Source of the DNA: Bradyrhizobium sp. OK095
Lineage (GTDB): Bacteria > Pseudomonadota > Alphaproteobacteria > Rhizobiales > Xanthobacteraceae
Assembly (NCBI RefSeq): GCF_900109945.1
Contig: NZ_FOBX01000002.1
Coordinates: 798,339-862,338, forward strand
DNA length: 64,000 bases
Direction: 5' to 3'
Translations under genes and position numbers: made by a program
The notes under the pieces: generated by a model
Databases searched by the model: none
Told to the model about the DNA's origin: nothing
The model's input: the letters and a program-made list of their open reading frames with translations, nothing else
Shown here: positions 34,318-43,534 of the stretch, one piece after another
How the letters are laid out: every line of letters starts with the position of its first letter
Position numbering within the stretch: position 1 is the stretch's first letter

Positions 34318-35514
34318 TCAGCCTTGCACGGCTGTTTTGCCTGACGGAATTGACGCATCGCCCGAAAGGCCGATCTCGTCGCGCAGCGCATCGGTGTGCT
34401 CGCCGAGCACGGCCATCGTCTTGCCCGGCGCGGTGTCGGCCCCGGACATCCGGAACGGCAGATTGAGCACCTGGAATGAGCCGCCTCCGTCCTCCACCGA
34501 CGAGAGCGCCTGCCTATGCGCAAGCTGCGGATCGGCCAGCGCCTCACTGATGGTGCGGTAGGCCGAGGCCGGCACGCCAGCCGCACTTAAGCCGACGAGG
34601 CATGCATCGGTTGAGAGCTGCTTTGACCAGACCTCGACGCCGTCCATCATGTCGGCCCAGCTCTCGCGGCGCGGGGCATAGCTGGAGAAGCGCGGATCGG
34701 AAATCCATTCGGGGCGGCCGATCACCTCCATCAGGCACTGGAACGTCTTCTCGCTCCCGACCGTAATCATGACAAAGCCGTCGGCGGTCTCGGTCGGGCC
34801 GAACATCGGGCGCGGCGGCGGCTTCACCGCGAATTGCGAGTTCTGCAACTCGATCACCGTCAGCGTCAGCATCGATTCCAGCATGGAGACGTCAATGTGC
34901 TGGCCGAGCCCGGTCACCGTGCGCTGATACAGCGCCGATGCAATCGCGCCAAAACCGTAGGTGCCGGTGACGACATCGGCATGGTAGATGCCGCAATAAT
35001 CCGGGCGGCTGCGGCCCGGCTGGTAGGCGAGATGCGCCATGTCATAGCCGGAGGCCGCATGGATCACCGGCGCATAGGCCGGCAGCTCGGCCGAGGGGCC
35101 GCTCTGGCCATAGCCGGAGATCGAGCAGTAGATCAGCTTGGGATTGACCGGGCGCAGACTGTCGTAGTCGAGCCGCAGGCGGCGCATCACGCCCGGGCGA
35201 AAGTTCTCGACCAGAATGTCCGCTGTCGCGACCAGCCGTCGCACCGCCTCCCTGCCGTCCTCGGATTTGAGGTCGAGCACCACGCTCTTCTTGCCGACAT
35301 TGAGCTGGCCAAACACGGTGCTGCAGCCCTTGCGCAGCGGCGGCCGGGTCCGCATCGTCTCGCCGCCGTCGGTCTCGATCTTGATGACCTCGGCACCCAT
35401 GTCGGCAAGCATCCGCGCACAATGGGGACCGGCAATGGTGGTCGAAAAATCCAGGACCCTGAGGCCCGCGAAGGCCTTTGTCGTCGTTCCCTCATGCTTA
35501 TCTGATAGCGGCAT
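34318..35514 (-). CDS. CoA-transferase family III (CaiB/BaiF)
   Basis: Interlocked-dimer CoA-transferase of 398 residues: GLRVLDFSTTIAGPHCARMLADMGAEVIKIE at the N terminus, then KKSVVLDLKSEDGREAVRRLVATADILVENFRPGVMRRLRLDYD, with the catalytic Asp in AYAPVIHAASGYD region (about 165-170). It moves CoA between organic acids; substrate unknown. It stands alone. Confidence 0.9.
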   Translation of the reverse strand: MPLSDKHEGTTTKAFAGLRVLDFSTTIAGPHCARMLADMGAEVIKIETDGGETMRTRPPLRKGCSTVFGQLNVGKKSVVLDLKSEDGREAVRRLVATADILVENFRPGVMRRLRLDYDSLRPVNPKLIYCSISGYGQSGPSAELPAYAPVIHAASGYDMAHLAYQPGRSRPDYCGIYHADVVTGTYGFGAIASALYQRTVTGLGQHIDVSMLESMLTLTVIELQNSQFAVKPPPRPMFGPTETADGFVMITVGSEKTFQCLMEVIGRPEWISDPRFSSYAPRRESWADMMDGVEVWSKQLSTDACLVGLSAAGVPASAYRTISEALADPQLAHRQALSSVEDGGGSFQVLNLPFRMSGADTAPGKTMAVLGEHTDALRDEIGLSGDASIPSGKTAVQG

Positions 35515-35719
35515 ACGTGCTGGCGTCCTTGTCGAGTCCTTGGGGTCCGTTAGGAACGATCAACGTTCTCTCTTGTTGGTGCGCCGACCCTAGAGGGCGG
35601 CGGCTAAGTAGGAAAGTCTTTACCGAACGGACGCGCCTTGCGGTCAGGCTTGGGAGTTTTTGGGCAACTGGACCCGTTCTTGCATAGCAGCAAACGGGAT
35701 CGGATGAGGGCAACAGTTC

Positions 35720-37135
35720 TTGAGGGTCTTGTTCGTTACGACAGAGATGGACGACTTTGTCCGCGTCGGCGGACTCGGAGCCGTTTCCGCCGCGCTCCCG
35801 AGGGCCCTTCGCCCCTTCGCCGATATCAGGGTGATGCTGCCCGGCTATCGCGACATCATCGAGCAACTCACGCATATTCAGATCGTTGGCCGCTGCCCCG
35901 CGTTCGCGGAGATGCCGGCCTGCTCGCTCGGCCGGGCCGCGACCAAGGACGGCCTGCCGGTCTATGTGCTGTTGTGTTCGCAACTCTACGACCGGCCCGG
36001 CAATCCCTATGGCGACGAGTCCGGGCGCGACTGGCCCGACAACGACATCCGCTTCGCACGCTTTGCCTCGGCAGCTGCTGAGCTTGCCATGGGCAAGCTG
36101 GACAAGAATTGGGCAGCAGACCTGATCCATGCCAATGACTGGCAGGCCTCGCTGGTGCCGGCCTATCTCGCCTGGCGTGGCAGCAAGCTCCCCTCGATCC
36201 TGACCATCCACAACCTCGCCTATCAGGGGCTCTTCCCAAAAGACTCGCTGCGGCGGATCGGCGTCCCCGAGAGCTCCTTTCACATCGACGGCGTCGAATT
36301 CTACGACCAGCTCTCCTTCCTCAAGGCGGGCCTCGTCTATGCCTCGCACCTCACCACCGTCAGCGGCACTTATGCGCGGGAAATCACCACGAATGAATTC
36401 GGCTGCGGCATGGAGGGGCTGCTTCGTTTGCGCTCCGACGCCTCCGAGCTGACCGGCATCCTCAACGGCATCGACGAGAGCTGGGATCCGCGCTCCTGCG
36501 CCCAGCTCGCCCAGCAATTCGGCGCCGGCGACTGGATCGGCAAAAAGGCCAATGCGGATTATGTCCGCAAGCAGTTTGGCTTAGCGGTATCGCGCGGGCC
36601 GATATTCGGCATCGTCGCCCGCCTCGTGCACCAGAAGGGCATCGACCTCGTGCTGGCGGCGGCCGACGAGATCGTCGATGCCGGCGGGCAGATCGTGGTC
36701 ACCGGCTCCGGCGAGCCCGCGCTCGAGCAGGCCTTGGTCGACGCCCACCGCCGCCGGCCCGACGCCATCGGCGTCACCATCGGCTTCAACGACGCCCAAG
36801 CGCGGCGCATCTTTGCCGGCAGCGATTTTACCTTGATGCCGTCGCGGTTCGAGCCGTGTGGACTGAGCCAGATGTACGCCCAGCGTTTCGGCTCGCTCCC
36901 GATCGGTCACCAGACCGGCGGGCTCGCCGAGACCATCACCGACGGCGAGACCGGCTTCCTGTTCTCAAAGCCCTCGCACGAATCCTTCCTCGGCGGCGTC
37001 CGCCGCGCCTTCGAGGCCTTCATGGCGCAGGACCAGCTCGACACCATGCGCCGCAGCGCCATGGGCCGCTCGTTCTCCTGGAGCATCTCGGCCGGCACCT
37101 ACAGCGCGCTGTACCGAAAGCTGGCGTCGGTGTGA
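35720..37135 (+). CDS. glgA: Diverged glycogen/starch synthase (GT5)
   Basis: GT-B glycosyltransferase of 471 residues, the usual GlgA length. The N-terminal domain begins VLFVTTEMDDFVRVGGLGAVSAALP; the ADP-glucose motif usually K-T/V-G-G-L is R-V-G-G-L with Arg15 in place of the conserved Lys15. The C-terminal nucleotide motif reads SRFEPCGLSQMYAQRFG and GHQTGGLAET, where R-x-T-G-G is expected. Also seen: LIHANDWQASL and GIDLVLAAADEI. Start is TTG at 35720 with GAGGG before it. No other glycogen genes are adjacent. The substitutions could mean altered donor use. Confidence 0.85.
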   Translation: MRVLFVTTEMDDFVRVGGLGAVSAALPRALRPFADIRVMLPGYRDIIEQLTHIQIVGRCPAFAEMPACSLGRAATKDGLPVYVLLCSQLYDRPGNPYGDESGRDWPDNDIRFARFASAAAELAMGKLDKNWAADLIHANDWQASLVPAYLAWRGSKLPSILTIHNLAYQGLFPKDSLRRIGVPESSFHIDGVEFYDQLSFLKAGLVYASHLTTVSGTYAREITTNEFGCGMEGLLRLRSDASELTGILNGIDESWDPRSCAQLAQQFGAGDWIGKKANADYVRKQFGLAVSRGPIFGIVARLVHQKGIDLVLAAADEIVDAGGQIVVTGSGEPALEQALVDAHRRRPDAIGVTIGFNDAQARRIFAGSDFTLMPSRFEPCGLSQMYAQRFGSLPIGHQTGGLAETITDGETGFLFSKPSHESFLGGVRRAFEAFMAQDQLDTMRRSAMGRSFSWSISAGTYSALYRKLASV

Positions 37136-37149
37136 GGCGCGACACTTTC

Positions 37150-37283
37150 GTGCCCCGGACGCAGCGCAGCGTCTCTTCGACGGTGCGCTGCTGAGCCGGG
37201 GCCCATGTCGCACCGGATTCCGTAGCTTCTGGGTCCCGGCTCTGCGCCGCAACGCTCACGCGTTGCGGCTTGTCCGGGACACG
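37150..37283. repeat. Dispersed palindromic repeat overlapping the MpaB gene end
   Basis: CGTGCCCCGGAC at the left and GTCCGGGACACG at the right enclose a GC-rich core with internal inverted pieces (TGCGCTGCTGAGC, GTCCCGGCTCTGCG). It resembles a common Bradyrhizobium repeat. The right part codes for the last ten residues of the MpaB-like protein on the minus strand. Confidence 0.7.
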
Positions 37284-38254
37284 CCGGAGCGCGCATCCAT
37301 TTGCGGTCGACCGATCCAGGCCCTGTTGAGACACCGCGTCATCCAGTCTGGCTGCGGCTCGCCGCGCAGCCGCGCTTCCGCTTCCTGGTAGGGGCCGACA
37401 TAGCGCAGGCGGTCCGGCAATTTCGGATAGACCCGCCGTATCCATCGCAGCGCATTGTCAGCGGATCTGCTCTCGCGTTCATCCAGCTCAAACCCAAACC
37501 CCGCACGCAACGGCTCCGGCAGCAAGCTCGCCGTGATCGCGCGATACCATCGCGGCGGCCGCAGCCATGGTCGCGCGCCACCAAAGATTTGCGCAGCGAT
37601 CTCGCGCGCCGCCGAACTGACGGTCAGCGTCTCCGACTGCACCATCGCCGCCGTGTACGACGCAAACCCGGCCCAGTCCGCCGGCAGATCATCCGCCGTC
37701 AACCCGAACAACGCGCCAAAAGTCCGGCTCTCGGTCCAGTAACGCTCGCGCTCCTCCGCCGAGAGCGGCGGCAGGACCAGATCGTGCGCCATCAGCGCGG
37801 TCTCGACCAGCGTCGCGTGCACCCAGCGCAGCGATGGAATGTCATTGGCGCAGTAGTGCGAGCCGGCCGCGAACGGACCGACCGTCTCCGGCATCTCACC
37901 GACGATCATCGCGTGGCGCCGGTGCAACTGCCGGGACGACAGCAAGGCACGGTCGAGCGAGCCGAACACCATGGCAAAAACAATGTCGAAGGTGCGATGG
38001 AAGCGTCCGATCGGATCGGCAAAGGTTTTGGAGTGTTCGGCGATAGCGGCAGCGACCCAGGGATGGGCCAGCTGCAACAACAGCGCACGGCCGGCACCGA
38101 GGAAGATCACGGCCTCGCGGTCGATCCGCCAGGTGACGGAGGAGGGACCGAACACGCCGGGCACTGGTCCAGCCGCATCAGCACGGACCTTGTCGAGCGC
38201 CAATTCCAGATCGCTTCCAGACACCAATTGCAGGGCCTCACCGATTGCAGACAT
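37256..38254 (-). CDS. MpaB-type oxygenase family protein (DUF2236)
   Basis: Protein of 332 residues of the latex-clearing/MpaB heme oxygenase family. It has LLLQLAHPWVAAAIAEHS and the His/Arg region FHRTFDIVFAMVFGSLDRALLSSRQLHRRHA (about 80-115) that binds heme or substrate in relatives, then WVHATLVETALM. The C-terminal residues SGVSRTSRNA come from the repeat at 37150-37283 and are probably not ancestral. Function in bacteria is not well known. Confidence 0.85.
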   Translation of the reverse strand: MSAIGEALQLVSGSDLELALDKVRADAAGPVPGVFGPSSVTWRIDREAVIFLGAGRALLLQLAHPWVAAAIAEHSKTFADPIGRFHRTFDIVFAMVFGSLDRALLSSRQLHRRHAMIVGEMPETVGPFAAGSHYCANDIPSLRWVHATLVETALMAHDLVLPPLSAEERERYWTESRTFGALFGLTADDLPADWAGFASYTAAMVQSETLTVSSAAREIAAQIFGGARPWLRPPRWYRAITASLLPEPLRAGFGFELDERESRSADNALRWIRRVYPKLPDRLRYVGPYQEAEARLRGEPQPDWMTRCLNRAWIGRPQMDARSGVSRTSRNA

Positions 38255-38311
38255 GGACCGATGATCCGCAAGGCCTGTGGCAATTCGATGAACGAAACGA
38301 TGGCTTGCCGC

Positions 38312-39454
38312 CTATTCCGCGGCCATCGGCATCTCGTCGATATGCTCGTGCAGCACCACGCCGGCGAGCGGATCGAATTCACCGACCCACGGTTTTCGCG
38401 CAAGCGCGGACTTCGTGTGGGCGTAGCCAGCATGCCAGCGCCGCGTGATGCCCGACGGGCTGAAGTCGATGTCCTTGGTATGGGTCTCGCTGTCGAGCTG
38501 CGGCGCCAGCAGCCGCACCACATGCATGCGGGTCGCGCAGCCGTAGCTCGTCAGCTCTCGCACAGCCGGGTCGCTACGCTCGCTCTCCGAAAGCCGCGCC
38601 GCGAGCTGGTTGATGACATGGCGCAGGCGATGGGCCTGCTGCTGGCGGGTGATCTGGCTGGCGATCCGGCTGGAGTACTGCACGTCCTTTTGCCGGTTCA
38701 GCACCTCCGCGATCGTGGTCGGCTCGGCGCCGACGGGATTCCACAGATGCACGGAGAAGATCAGCGAATCCCTGCGTGGATTGTCGTCGAACACCGCTTC
38801 CGTCGGCGTGTTCGACAGGATGCCACCGTCCCAATAGAGCTCGCCATCGATGCGCACCGCCGGGAAAGCCGGCGGCAGCGCGCCGGAGGCCATCACATGC
38901 TTCACCGTCAGCTCGCCGTCGCGGCTGTCGAAATAGCGCATCTGGCTGGTCCCGACATGAGCCGCACCGACCGTCAGGCGCGGCGCGCAGCGATTGGCCA
39001 GATCGAAATCGACCAGCTCGCTCAGCGTCTTCTCCAGCGGCGCGGTCGAATAGAAGCCGGCGTGGTCGGCGCCGAGCGGATAGCAATCGCCGGCATGCGC
39101 CAGCGGATTGGGCCGGAAGAAACCTGGAATGCCGTGGGTCACGGTCGACCAATAGGCCAGCTTCTCGTTGAAGCCGGGAAACGCGGCGCGCCAATCCCAG
39201 ACCGGCGTCTGCTCCATCCGCTTCCAGAACTCCCTCAGGCGCGCGAGCCGGTGCTCCCTTGGGTTGCCGGCAATGAGGCTCGCATTGATCGCGCCGATCG
39301 AGGTGCCGATGATCCAGTCCGGCTCGATACCGGCCTCGTGCAGCGCCTGGTAGACGCCGGCCTGGTACGAGCCGAGCGCGCCGCCGCCCTGAAGCACGAG
39401 GACGACCTGACCCGGCAGGTCCTTGCGCTGTATGTTGTTCTGCGTGCCGTTCAT
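38312..39454 (-). CDS. Patatin-like phospholipase (DUF3734 type)
   Basis: Acyl hydrolase of 380 residues with the patatin catalytic dyad: oxyanion loop LQGGGALGSYQAGVYQAL (about 18-36), nucleophile elbow GTSIGAINA (Ser about 50) and the Asp in WDGGILSNTP (about 210). A C-terminal DUF3734 region follows. The ATG has AGGAG upstream. It is divergent from a LysR gene at 39651. It may act on phospholipids or polyhydroxyalkanoate-associated lipids. Confidence 0.92.
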   Translation of the reverse strand: MNGTQNNIQRKDLPGQVVLVLQGGGALGSYQAGVYQALHEAGIEPDWIIGTSIGAINASLIAGNPREHRLARLREFWKRMEQTPVWDWRAAFPGFNEKLAYWSTVTHGIPGFFRPNPLAHAGDCYPLGADHAGFYSTAPLEKTLSELVDFDLANRCAPRLTVGAAHVGTSQMRYFDSRDGELTVKHVMASGALPPAFPAVRIDGELYWDGGILSNTPTEAVFDDNPRRDSLIFSVHLWNPVGAEPTTIAEVLNRQKDVQYSSRIASQITRQQQAHRLRHVINQLAARLSESERSDPAVRELTSYGCATRMHVVRLLAPQLDSETHTKDIDFSPSGITRRWHAGYAHTKSALARKPWVGEFDPLAGVVLHEHIDEMPMAAE

Positions 39455-39650
39455 GGTTCGCTCCTGTCGAGCCTATGGTTATCATTCGTCAGGCGTAGGG
39501 CCATTGTTACGTCCTGCCGTTCTCGGCGATTCTCGGGCCTTTTTGAAATGCCGGTTGGCTTCCGAATCCATACGCAGGCGCTATTGCGGCGGGATGTCAT
39601 TCCCTGTCCCGATCGGATAAGGTCCGCTCGATCTCGCCGGGAGCCGATCC

Positions 39651-40532
39651 ATGGAAATGCACCAGGTCCGCTATTTCCTCGCGGTGGCGCAGCTGTTCAA
39701 TTTCACGCGCGCGGCCGAGGAGTGCAATGTAACGCAGCCCTCGCTGACGCGCGCGATCAAGCAACTCGAAGCCGAGCTCGGCGGCGATTTGTTCCGGCGC
39801 GAACGGCCGGCGGCGCAGCTGACCGAGCTCGGCCAGCGCATGCATCCGCTGCTGAAGCAATGCTATGACGCCGCCGCCGGCGCTCGTTCGCTCGCCTCCT
39901 CCTTCAAGAGCGGAGAAGTTGGCGCGCTGCGCATCGCCCTGACGCATTCGATTGATCTGTCGTTGCTCATTCCGCATCTCGACGAGATCAGGCGGCAGTT
40001 CAACCGGCTCGAACTGCGCTTCCTGCGCGGGACCAGCCGCGAGGTCGCGGAGTTCCTGAAGAAAGGCGAAGCCGAGCTTGGCATCGCGGCCGAGATCGAC
40101 GAGGACTGGGAACGCCTCGACGTCTGGCCGTTGTTCACGGAGGAGTTCGAGCTCGTGGTCAGCAGGGAGCACCGGCTGGCCGGCCGCAGCAACATCGAAC
40201 TGGACGATCTGCGCGCGGAGCAGCTGCTGAGCCGGACATTCTGCGAGCACGCCAGCCGGATCTCCGCAAGCCTGCGCGAGCACGGCATCGAGCATGGACA
40301 TGAGATTTCCAATGAACGCGATCTGATCGAACTGGTCGAAGCCGATATCGGCGTCGCCATGGTGCCGCACACGTCACCCGTGCCGGAAAAGCTGACACGC
40401 GCCGCGGTGACCGGGCTGGATGCCCGCCGCACCGTCAGCCTCTACGGGGTGGCCGGCCGGCAACGCACGGCCGTGGCCAATGCCGTGATGCGGATGCTGC
40501 GCGGTGCGGACTGGCGAGCGATCGCGGGCTAA
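39651..40532 (+). CDS. LysR-family transcriptional regulator
   Basis: Regulator of 293 residues: HTH at MEMHQVRYFLAVAQLFNFTRAAEECNVTQPSLTRAIKQLEAELGGDLFRRER, followed by an effector domain. The HTH resembles that of the CynR/OxyR-like group that senses oxidants. It is divergent from the patatin gene and convergent with a peroxiredoxin gene. Confidence 0.92.
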   Translation: MEMHQVRYFLAVAQLFNFTRAAEECNVTQPSLTRAIKQLEAELGGDLFRRERPAAQLTELGQRMHPLLKQCYDAAAGARSLASSFKSGEVGALRIALTHSIDLSLLIPHLDEIRRQFNRLELRFLRGTSREVAEFLKKGEAELGIAAEIDEDWERLDVWPLFTEEFELVVSREHRLAGRSNIELDDLRAEQLLSRTFCEHASRISASLREHGIEHGHEISNERDLIELVEADIGVAMVPHTSPVPEKLTRAAVTGLDARRTVSLYGVAGRQRTAVANAVMRMLRGADWRAIAG

Positions 40533-40559
40533 TTTCAATAACGAATGCCGCTGCCTTCG

Positions 40560-40578
40560 TTCTCCCCTTGTGGGAGAA
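40560..40578. repeat. Short palindrome between convergent genes
   Basis: TTCTCCC and GGGAGAA flank CTTGT in the 73-bp gap between the LysR and peroxiredoxin genes. It resembles the TCTCCC-CTTGC-GGGAGA repeats seen elsewhere in the window (63721). Confidence 0.6.
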
Positions 40579-40605
40579 GGGAAGAGAGCGCGAGCTAGGT
40601 AAAGC

Positions 40606-41322
40606 TCAATTCTCCCGGCTCGCGCCGTCGAGCGCTTCGAGCAGATCGTCGATCTCCATGCGCTTGCGAAAATCAGGATCAACGAATCGCGCTTTCACCA
40701 GTCCATCGCGTCCGACCACGAACACCGCCGGGATCGGCAACACCCAGCCGTCATTGCCGTGGAACTTCGCCATGTCCTGATAGGACAGCAATTGCTGGAT
40801 CTCGACGCCGAGCCAGATCGCAAGATTGAGCGACAGCGCGTAGCCATTGTCGAGATCGGTCAGGATCGGAAATGGCGCGCCGGAGTCGGATTTGAGCCGT
40901 TCGGTATATTCCTGCGTCTCCGGCATGATCGCCACGATCTGCGCGCCCATCGCCGCGATGCGGCCCTGCGCCTGCACCACGGCGCGGACATTGAGCCGGC
41001 AATAGGGACACCAATGTCCGCGGAAGAACATCACCGCGACGGGGCCTTGCGCCAGCAGCGCGGGCAGCGTCACGAGACGTCCGCCTTCGTCCGGCAGCAT
41101 GAATGGGAGCATCGCATCGCCCGGGCGCGGTGCGGTCTCGCCGCCGCCGTTTCCGTCCAATCGCCTCACCAGGCGATCAACCGCATCGCCATAGGCCGGG
41201 AAGACCTCGCGGCTGGCATCGGCATAGGCGCGGAGCTGCTCATTCAGCGTGCCGTCCATGTCGCGGCAGCGCTGGAAGGCAGATTTGAGCCGCTCGGCGT
41301 CGGCTGGTGAAAGTGACGTCAT
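40606..41322 (-). CDS. Peroxiredoxin-like AhpC/TSA family protein
   Basis: Thiol peroxidase-like protein of 238 residues. After an N-terminal helical region, the thioredoxin fold has the motif FFRGHWCPYCRLNVRAV (about residues 108-124) in place of the canonical peroxiredoxin PxxxTxxC; the two cysteines are spaced as CPYC. The ATG at 41322 has GGAG upstream and is preferred over starts up to 69 nt earlier. Likely role: reduction of peroxides or thiol exchange. Confidence 0.87.
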   Translation of the reverse strand: MTSLSPADAERLKSAFQRCRDMDGTLNEQLRAYADASREVFPAYGDAVDRLVRRLDGNGGGETAPRPGDAMLPFMLPDEGGRLVTLPALLAQGPVAVMFFRGHWCPYCRLNVRAVVQAQGRIAAMGAQIVAIMPETQEYTERLKSDSGAPFPILTDLDNGYALSLNLAIWLGVEIQQLLSYQDMAKFHGNDGWVLPIPAVFVVGRDGLVKARFVDPDFRKRMEIDDLLEALDGASREN

Positions 41323-41582
41323 CTTCCGCTCCGGCAGCAAAGTTAGCATTATTTTTGCGTTCGAGCCTCCCCGCAAGGGGGCGACGGCCATCGAACGCCC
41401 GATATTCGTCCGGCGGAAATGCCGATACCCAATCGGTTCGATAGCTGCCGCCTATCGCGCCACCATAGCGCAACGCTATCGCAGCGAGAGCGACACGGCA
41501 TTTCATCCCAAGCACGAATTCAACGAAGCTGCTGCCATAGCCGCTGACCTGTGAGGCCACGGCGCAACAGAGGAGACTTCCC

Positions 41583-42065
41583 ATGCCCAGGCATCTCGAT
41601 ATATCGCGCGCGTTCTGGCCAGCTATCGCTCTTGCCGGCTCGCTTCTCTTCACCGCACAGCCGGTTTTCGCCGGCGAATGCCCTGCCGACAAGATCAAGC
41701 CGAATGCGCATCAGATGGTCGACTACAAGCCGGTCGGCGTCACGGACACCACGCTCGGCGCGATCGACCTCGGCAAGCAGCCGGCGCATATCGAGGGCCG
41801 CGAGCTGCGCTTCCGCAAGCTGACCATCGAGCCCGGCGGCATCGTGCCCTGGCACAGCCACGACGACCGCCCTGCCCTGATCTTCGTGCAGCAGGGCGAG
41901 ATCGTCGAATATGCCTCCAACTGTGTCGACCCGATCGTGCACAAGACCGGCGATATCCGCCCGGAAGTGTTCGGCACCTCACACTGGTGGAAAAACCTCG
42001 GCAAGGAGACGGTCATTCTCTATGTCGGCGACGTCCGCAAGGATCCGAACGACAACCACATGTGA
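41583..42065 (+). CDS. Exported cupin-domain protein
   Basis: Protein of 160 residues with a cleavable signal peptide (ISRAFWPAIALAGSLLFTAQPVFAGE) and one cupin barrel: PGGIVPWHSHDDRPALIFVQQGEIVEY (metal-binding His pair) and DIRPEVFGTSHWWKNLGKETVILYVGDV. Metal-dependent enzyme or binding protein in the periplasm; substrate unknown. A hairpin separates it from the MFS gene. Confidence 0.88.
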   Translation: MPRHLDISRAFWPAIALAGSLLFTAQPVFAGECPADKIKPNAHQMVDYKPVGVTDTTLGAIDLGKQPAHIEGRELRFRKLTIEPGGIVPWHSHDDRPALIFVQQGEIVEYASNCVDPIVHKTGDIRPEVFGTSHWWKNLGKETVILYVGDVRKDPNDNHM

Positions 42066-42096
42066 CGAGTGCGTTGATCCCAGCGCACGCGTGACC

Positions 42097-42149
42097 GGAT
42101 GTGGCGTCCGGGATCCCCCATGCTGCCCGGCATGCCGGGCGCCACATCC
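42097..42149 (+). repeat. Hairpin between cupin and MFS genes
   Basis: GGATGTGGCG (42097-42106) and CGCCACATCC (42140-42149) are perfect 10-bp arms, with further CCGGG/CCCGG pairing inside. It ends 18 nt before the MFS start codon and could limit read-through from the cupin gene. Confidence 0.65.
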
Positions 42150-42167
42150 TCACAGGACAGGCACGCC

Positions 42168-43370
42168 ATGACTGATCTTTCCGCTTCCATCAAGCCGGCC
42201 GCAATGACCATGGATGCGCACTCCCCGGGTCTCGCGCTTCGTTCGCTCCTGATCGGACTCACCGCATTCCTGACCGTCGTCGATCTCTTCGCAACGCAGG
42301 CGATCCTGCCCTCTTTGACGCGCCACTATGGCGTCACGCCGGCGGCGATGGGCTTTGCCGTCAATGCCAGCACATTCGGCATGGCCGTCGCAGGCCTCGT
42401 TGTCGGCCTCCTCAGCCCGCACATCAACCGACGGACCGGCATCCTGCTCAGTCTCACGCTTCTGGCCATCCCCACAAGCCTGCTGGCGTCCGCGCCAAAT
42501 CTCGCTGTTTTCACCGCCTTGCGGGTCGCGCAGGGTCTGTGCATGGCGTCCGCCTTCGCACTCACGCTTGCCTATCTCGGCGAGCAGTGCAGCGCCATGG
42601 ATTCCGGCGGCGCCTTTGCCGCCTACATCACCGGCAACGTCGCGAGCAACCTCGTCGGCCGGCTGGTCTCCGCGGCGGTGGCCGATGGGCTCGGCCTCGC
42701 CTGGAATTTCTATTTCTTCGCCGCTCTTAATCTCGCCGGCGCGGTGCTGGTCTATTTCACCATCCAGCGCGTGCAGCCGATGCATGCGATGATGCCCACG
42801 ACATCGCCACTCGAAGCCACCATTGCGCATTGGCGCAATCCGCGGCTGCGCGCCGCCTTCGGCATCGGCTTCTGCATCCTGTTCGCCTTCATCGGCACCT
42901 TTACGTTCGTCAATTTCGTGCTGGTCAGGCCGCCGCTGTCGCTGGGCATGATGGACCTTGGTCTCGTTTATTTCGTCTTTCTGCCGTCGGTCGTCACGAC
43001 CTTGCTGGCCGGCAAGGTGGCCACGCGGCTCGGCACGCGACCGACGATCTGGGGCTCGCTCGCCGTCGCCGGGCTAGGCTTGCCGCTGATGCTCGCGCCG
43101 CATCTGGGCGAAGTGCTCGCCGGCATGGTTTTGGTCGGCGTCGGCACCTTCTTCGCGCAGGCCGCCGCGACCGGCTTCGTCGGACAGGCAGCCACCGACA
43201 ATCGCGGCGTTGCCAGCGGGACCTATCTTGCCTGTTACTTCTGCGGCGGGCTCGTCGGCACGGCCGTGCTCGGACGCCTGTTCGACAGCTACGGCTGGCA
43301 CGCCTGCGTCGGTGGTGTCGGCGTGGCCCTTGCGGCGGCGGCTCTGCTCACGTTCAGCCTGAAGCGCTAG
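42168..43370 (+). CDS. MFS transporter, YnfM-like
   Basis: Membrane exporter of 400 residues with about 12 hydrophobic segments and the MFS motif GLLSPHINRRTGILLSL between TM2 and TM3. It resembles drug/arabinose-efflux-type DHA1 transporters. The ATG at 42168 follows AGGACAGG; an upstream frame reaching to 42099 runs through the hairpin. Its stop codon overlaps that of the convergent ccoS gene by 3 nt. Confidence 0.9.
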   Translation: MTDLSASIKPAAMTMDAHSPGLALRSLLIGLTAFLTVVDLFATQAILPSLTRHYGVTPAAMGFAVNASTFGMAVAGLVVGLLSPHINRRTGILLSLTLLAIPTSLLASAPNLAVFTALRVAQGLCMASAFALTLAYLGEQCSAMDSGGAFAAYITGNVASNLVGRLVSAAVADGLGLAWNFYFFAALNLAGAVLVYFTIQRVQPMHAMMPTTSPLEATIAHWRNPRLRAAFGIGFCILFAFIGTFTFVNFVLVRPPLSLGMMDLGLVYFVFLPSVVTTLLAGKVATRLGTRPTIWGSLAVAGLGLPLMLAPHLGEVLAGMVLVGVGTFFAQAAATGFVGQAATDNRGVASGTYLACYFCGGLVGTAVLGRLFDSYGWHACVGGVGVALAAAALLTFSLKR

Positions 43371-43534
43371 CGCTTGACCGGTGCTTCCTGCGGCGGCTCG
43401 TCGTCGGCGATGGCACGCCACGCCGCGCCCTCGAGATCGTCATATTGGCCGCTGCGGAGCGACCACAAGAACGCGACGAGACCGGCACCTCCAAGCATCA
43501 GCGCCAGCGGCACCAGGATGACCAGGATTTCCAT
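43367..43534 (-). CDS. fixS: cbb3 oxidase maturation protein CcoS/FixS
   Basis: Small membrane protein of 55 residues (MEILVILVPLALMLGGAGLVAFLWSL...) with one transmembrane helix and the family SGQYDDLEGAAWRAI segment. It is needed for cofactor insertion into cbb3 oxidase. Its ATG overlaps the ccoI stop codon (ATGA), and it ends fixGHIS. Confidence 0.95.
   Translation of the reverse strand: MEILVILVPLALMLGGAGLVAFLWSLRSGQYDDLEGAAWRAIADDEPPQEAPVKR

Noticed and set aside
37301..39868. 855-codon frame spanning MpaB and patatin genes
   Set aside because: It runs across two minus-strand genes and the intergenic region without any recognisable domain.
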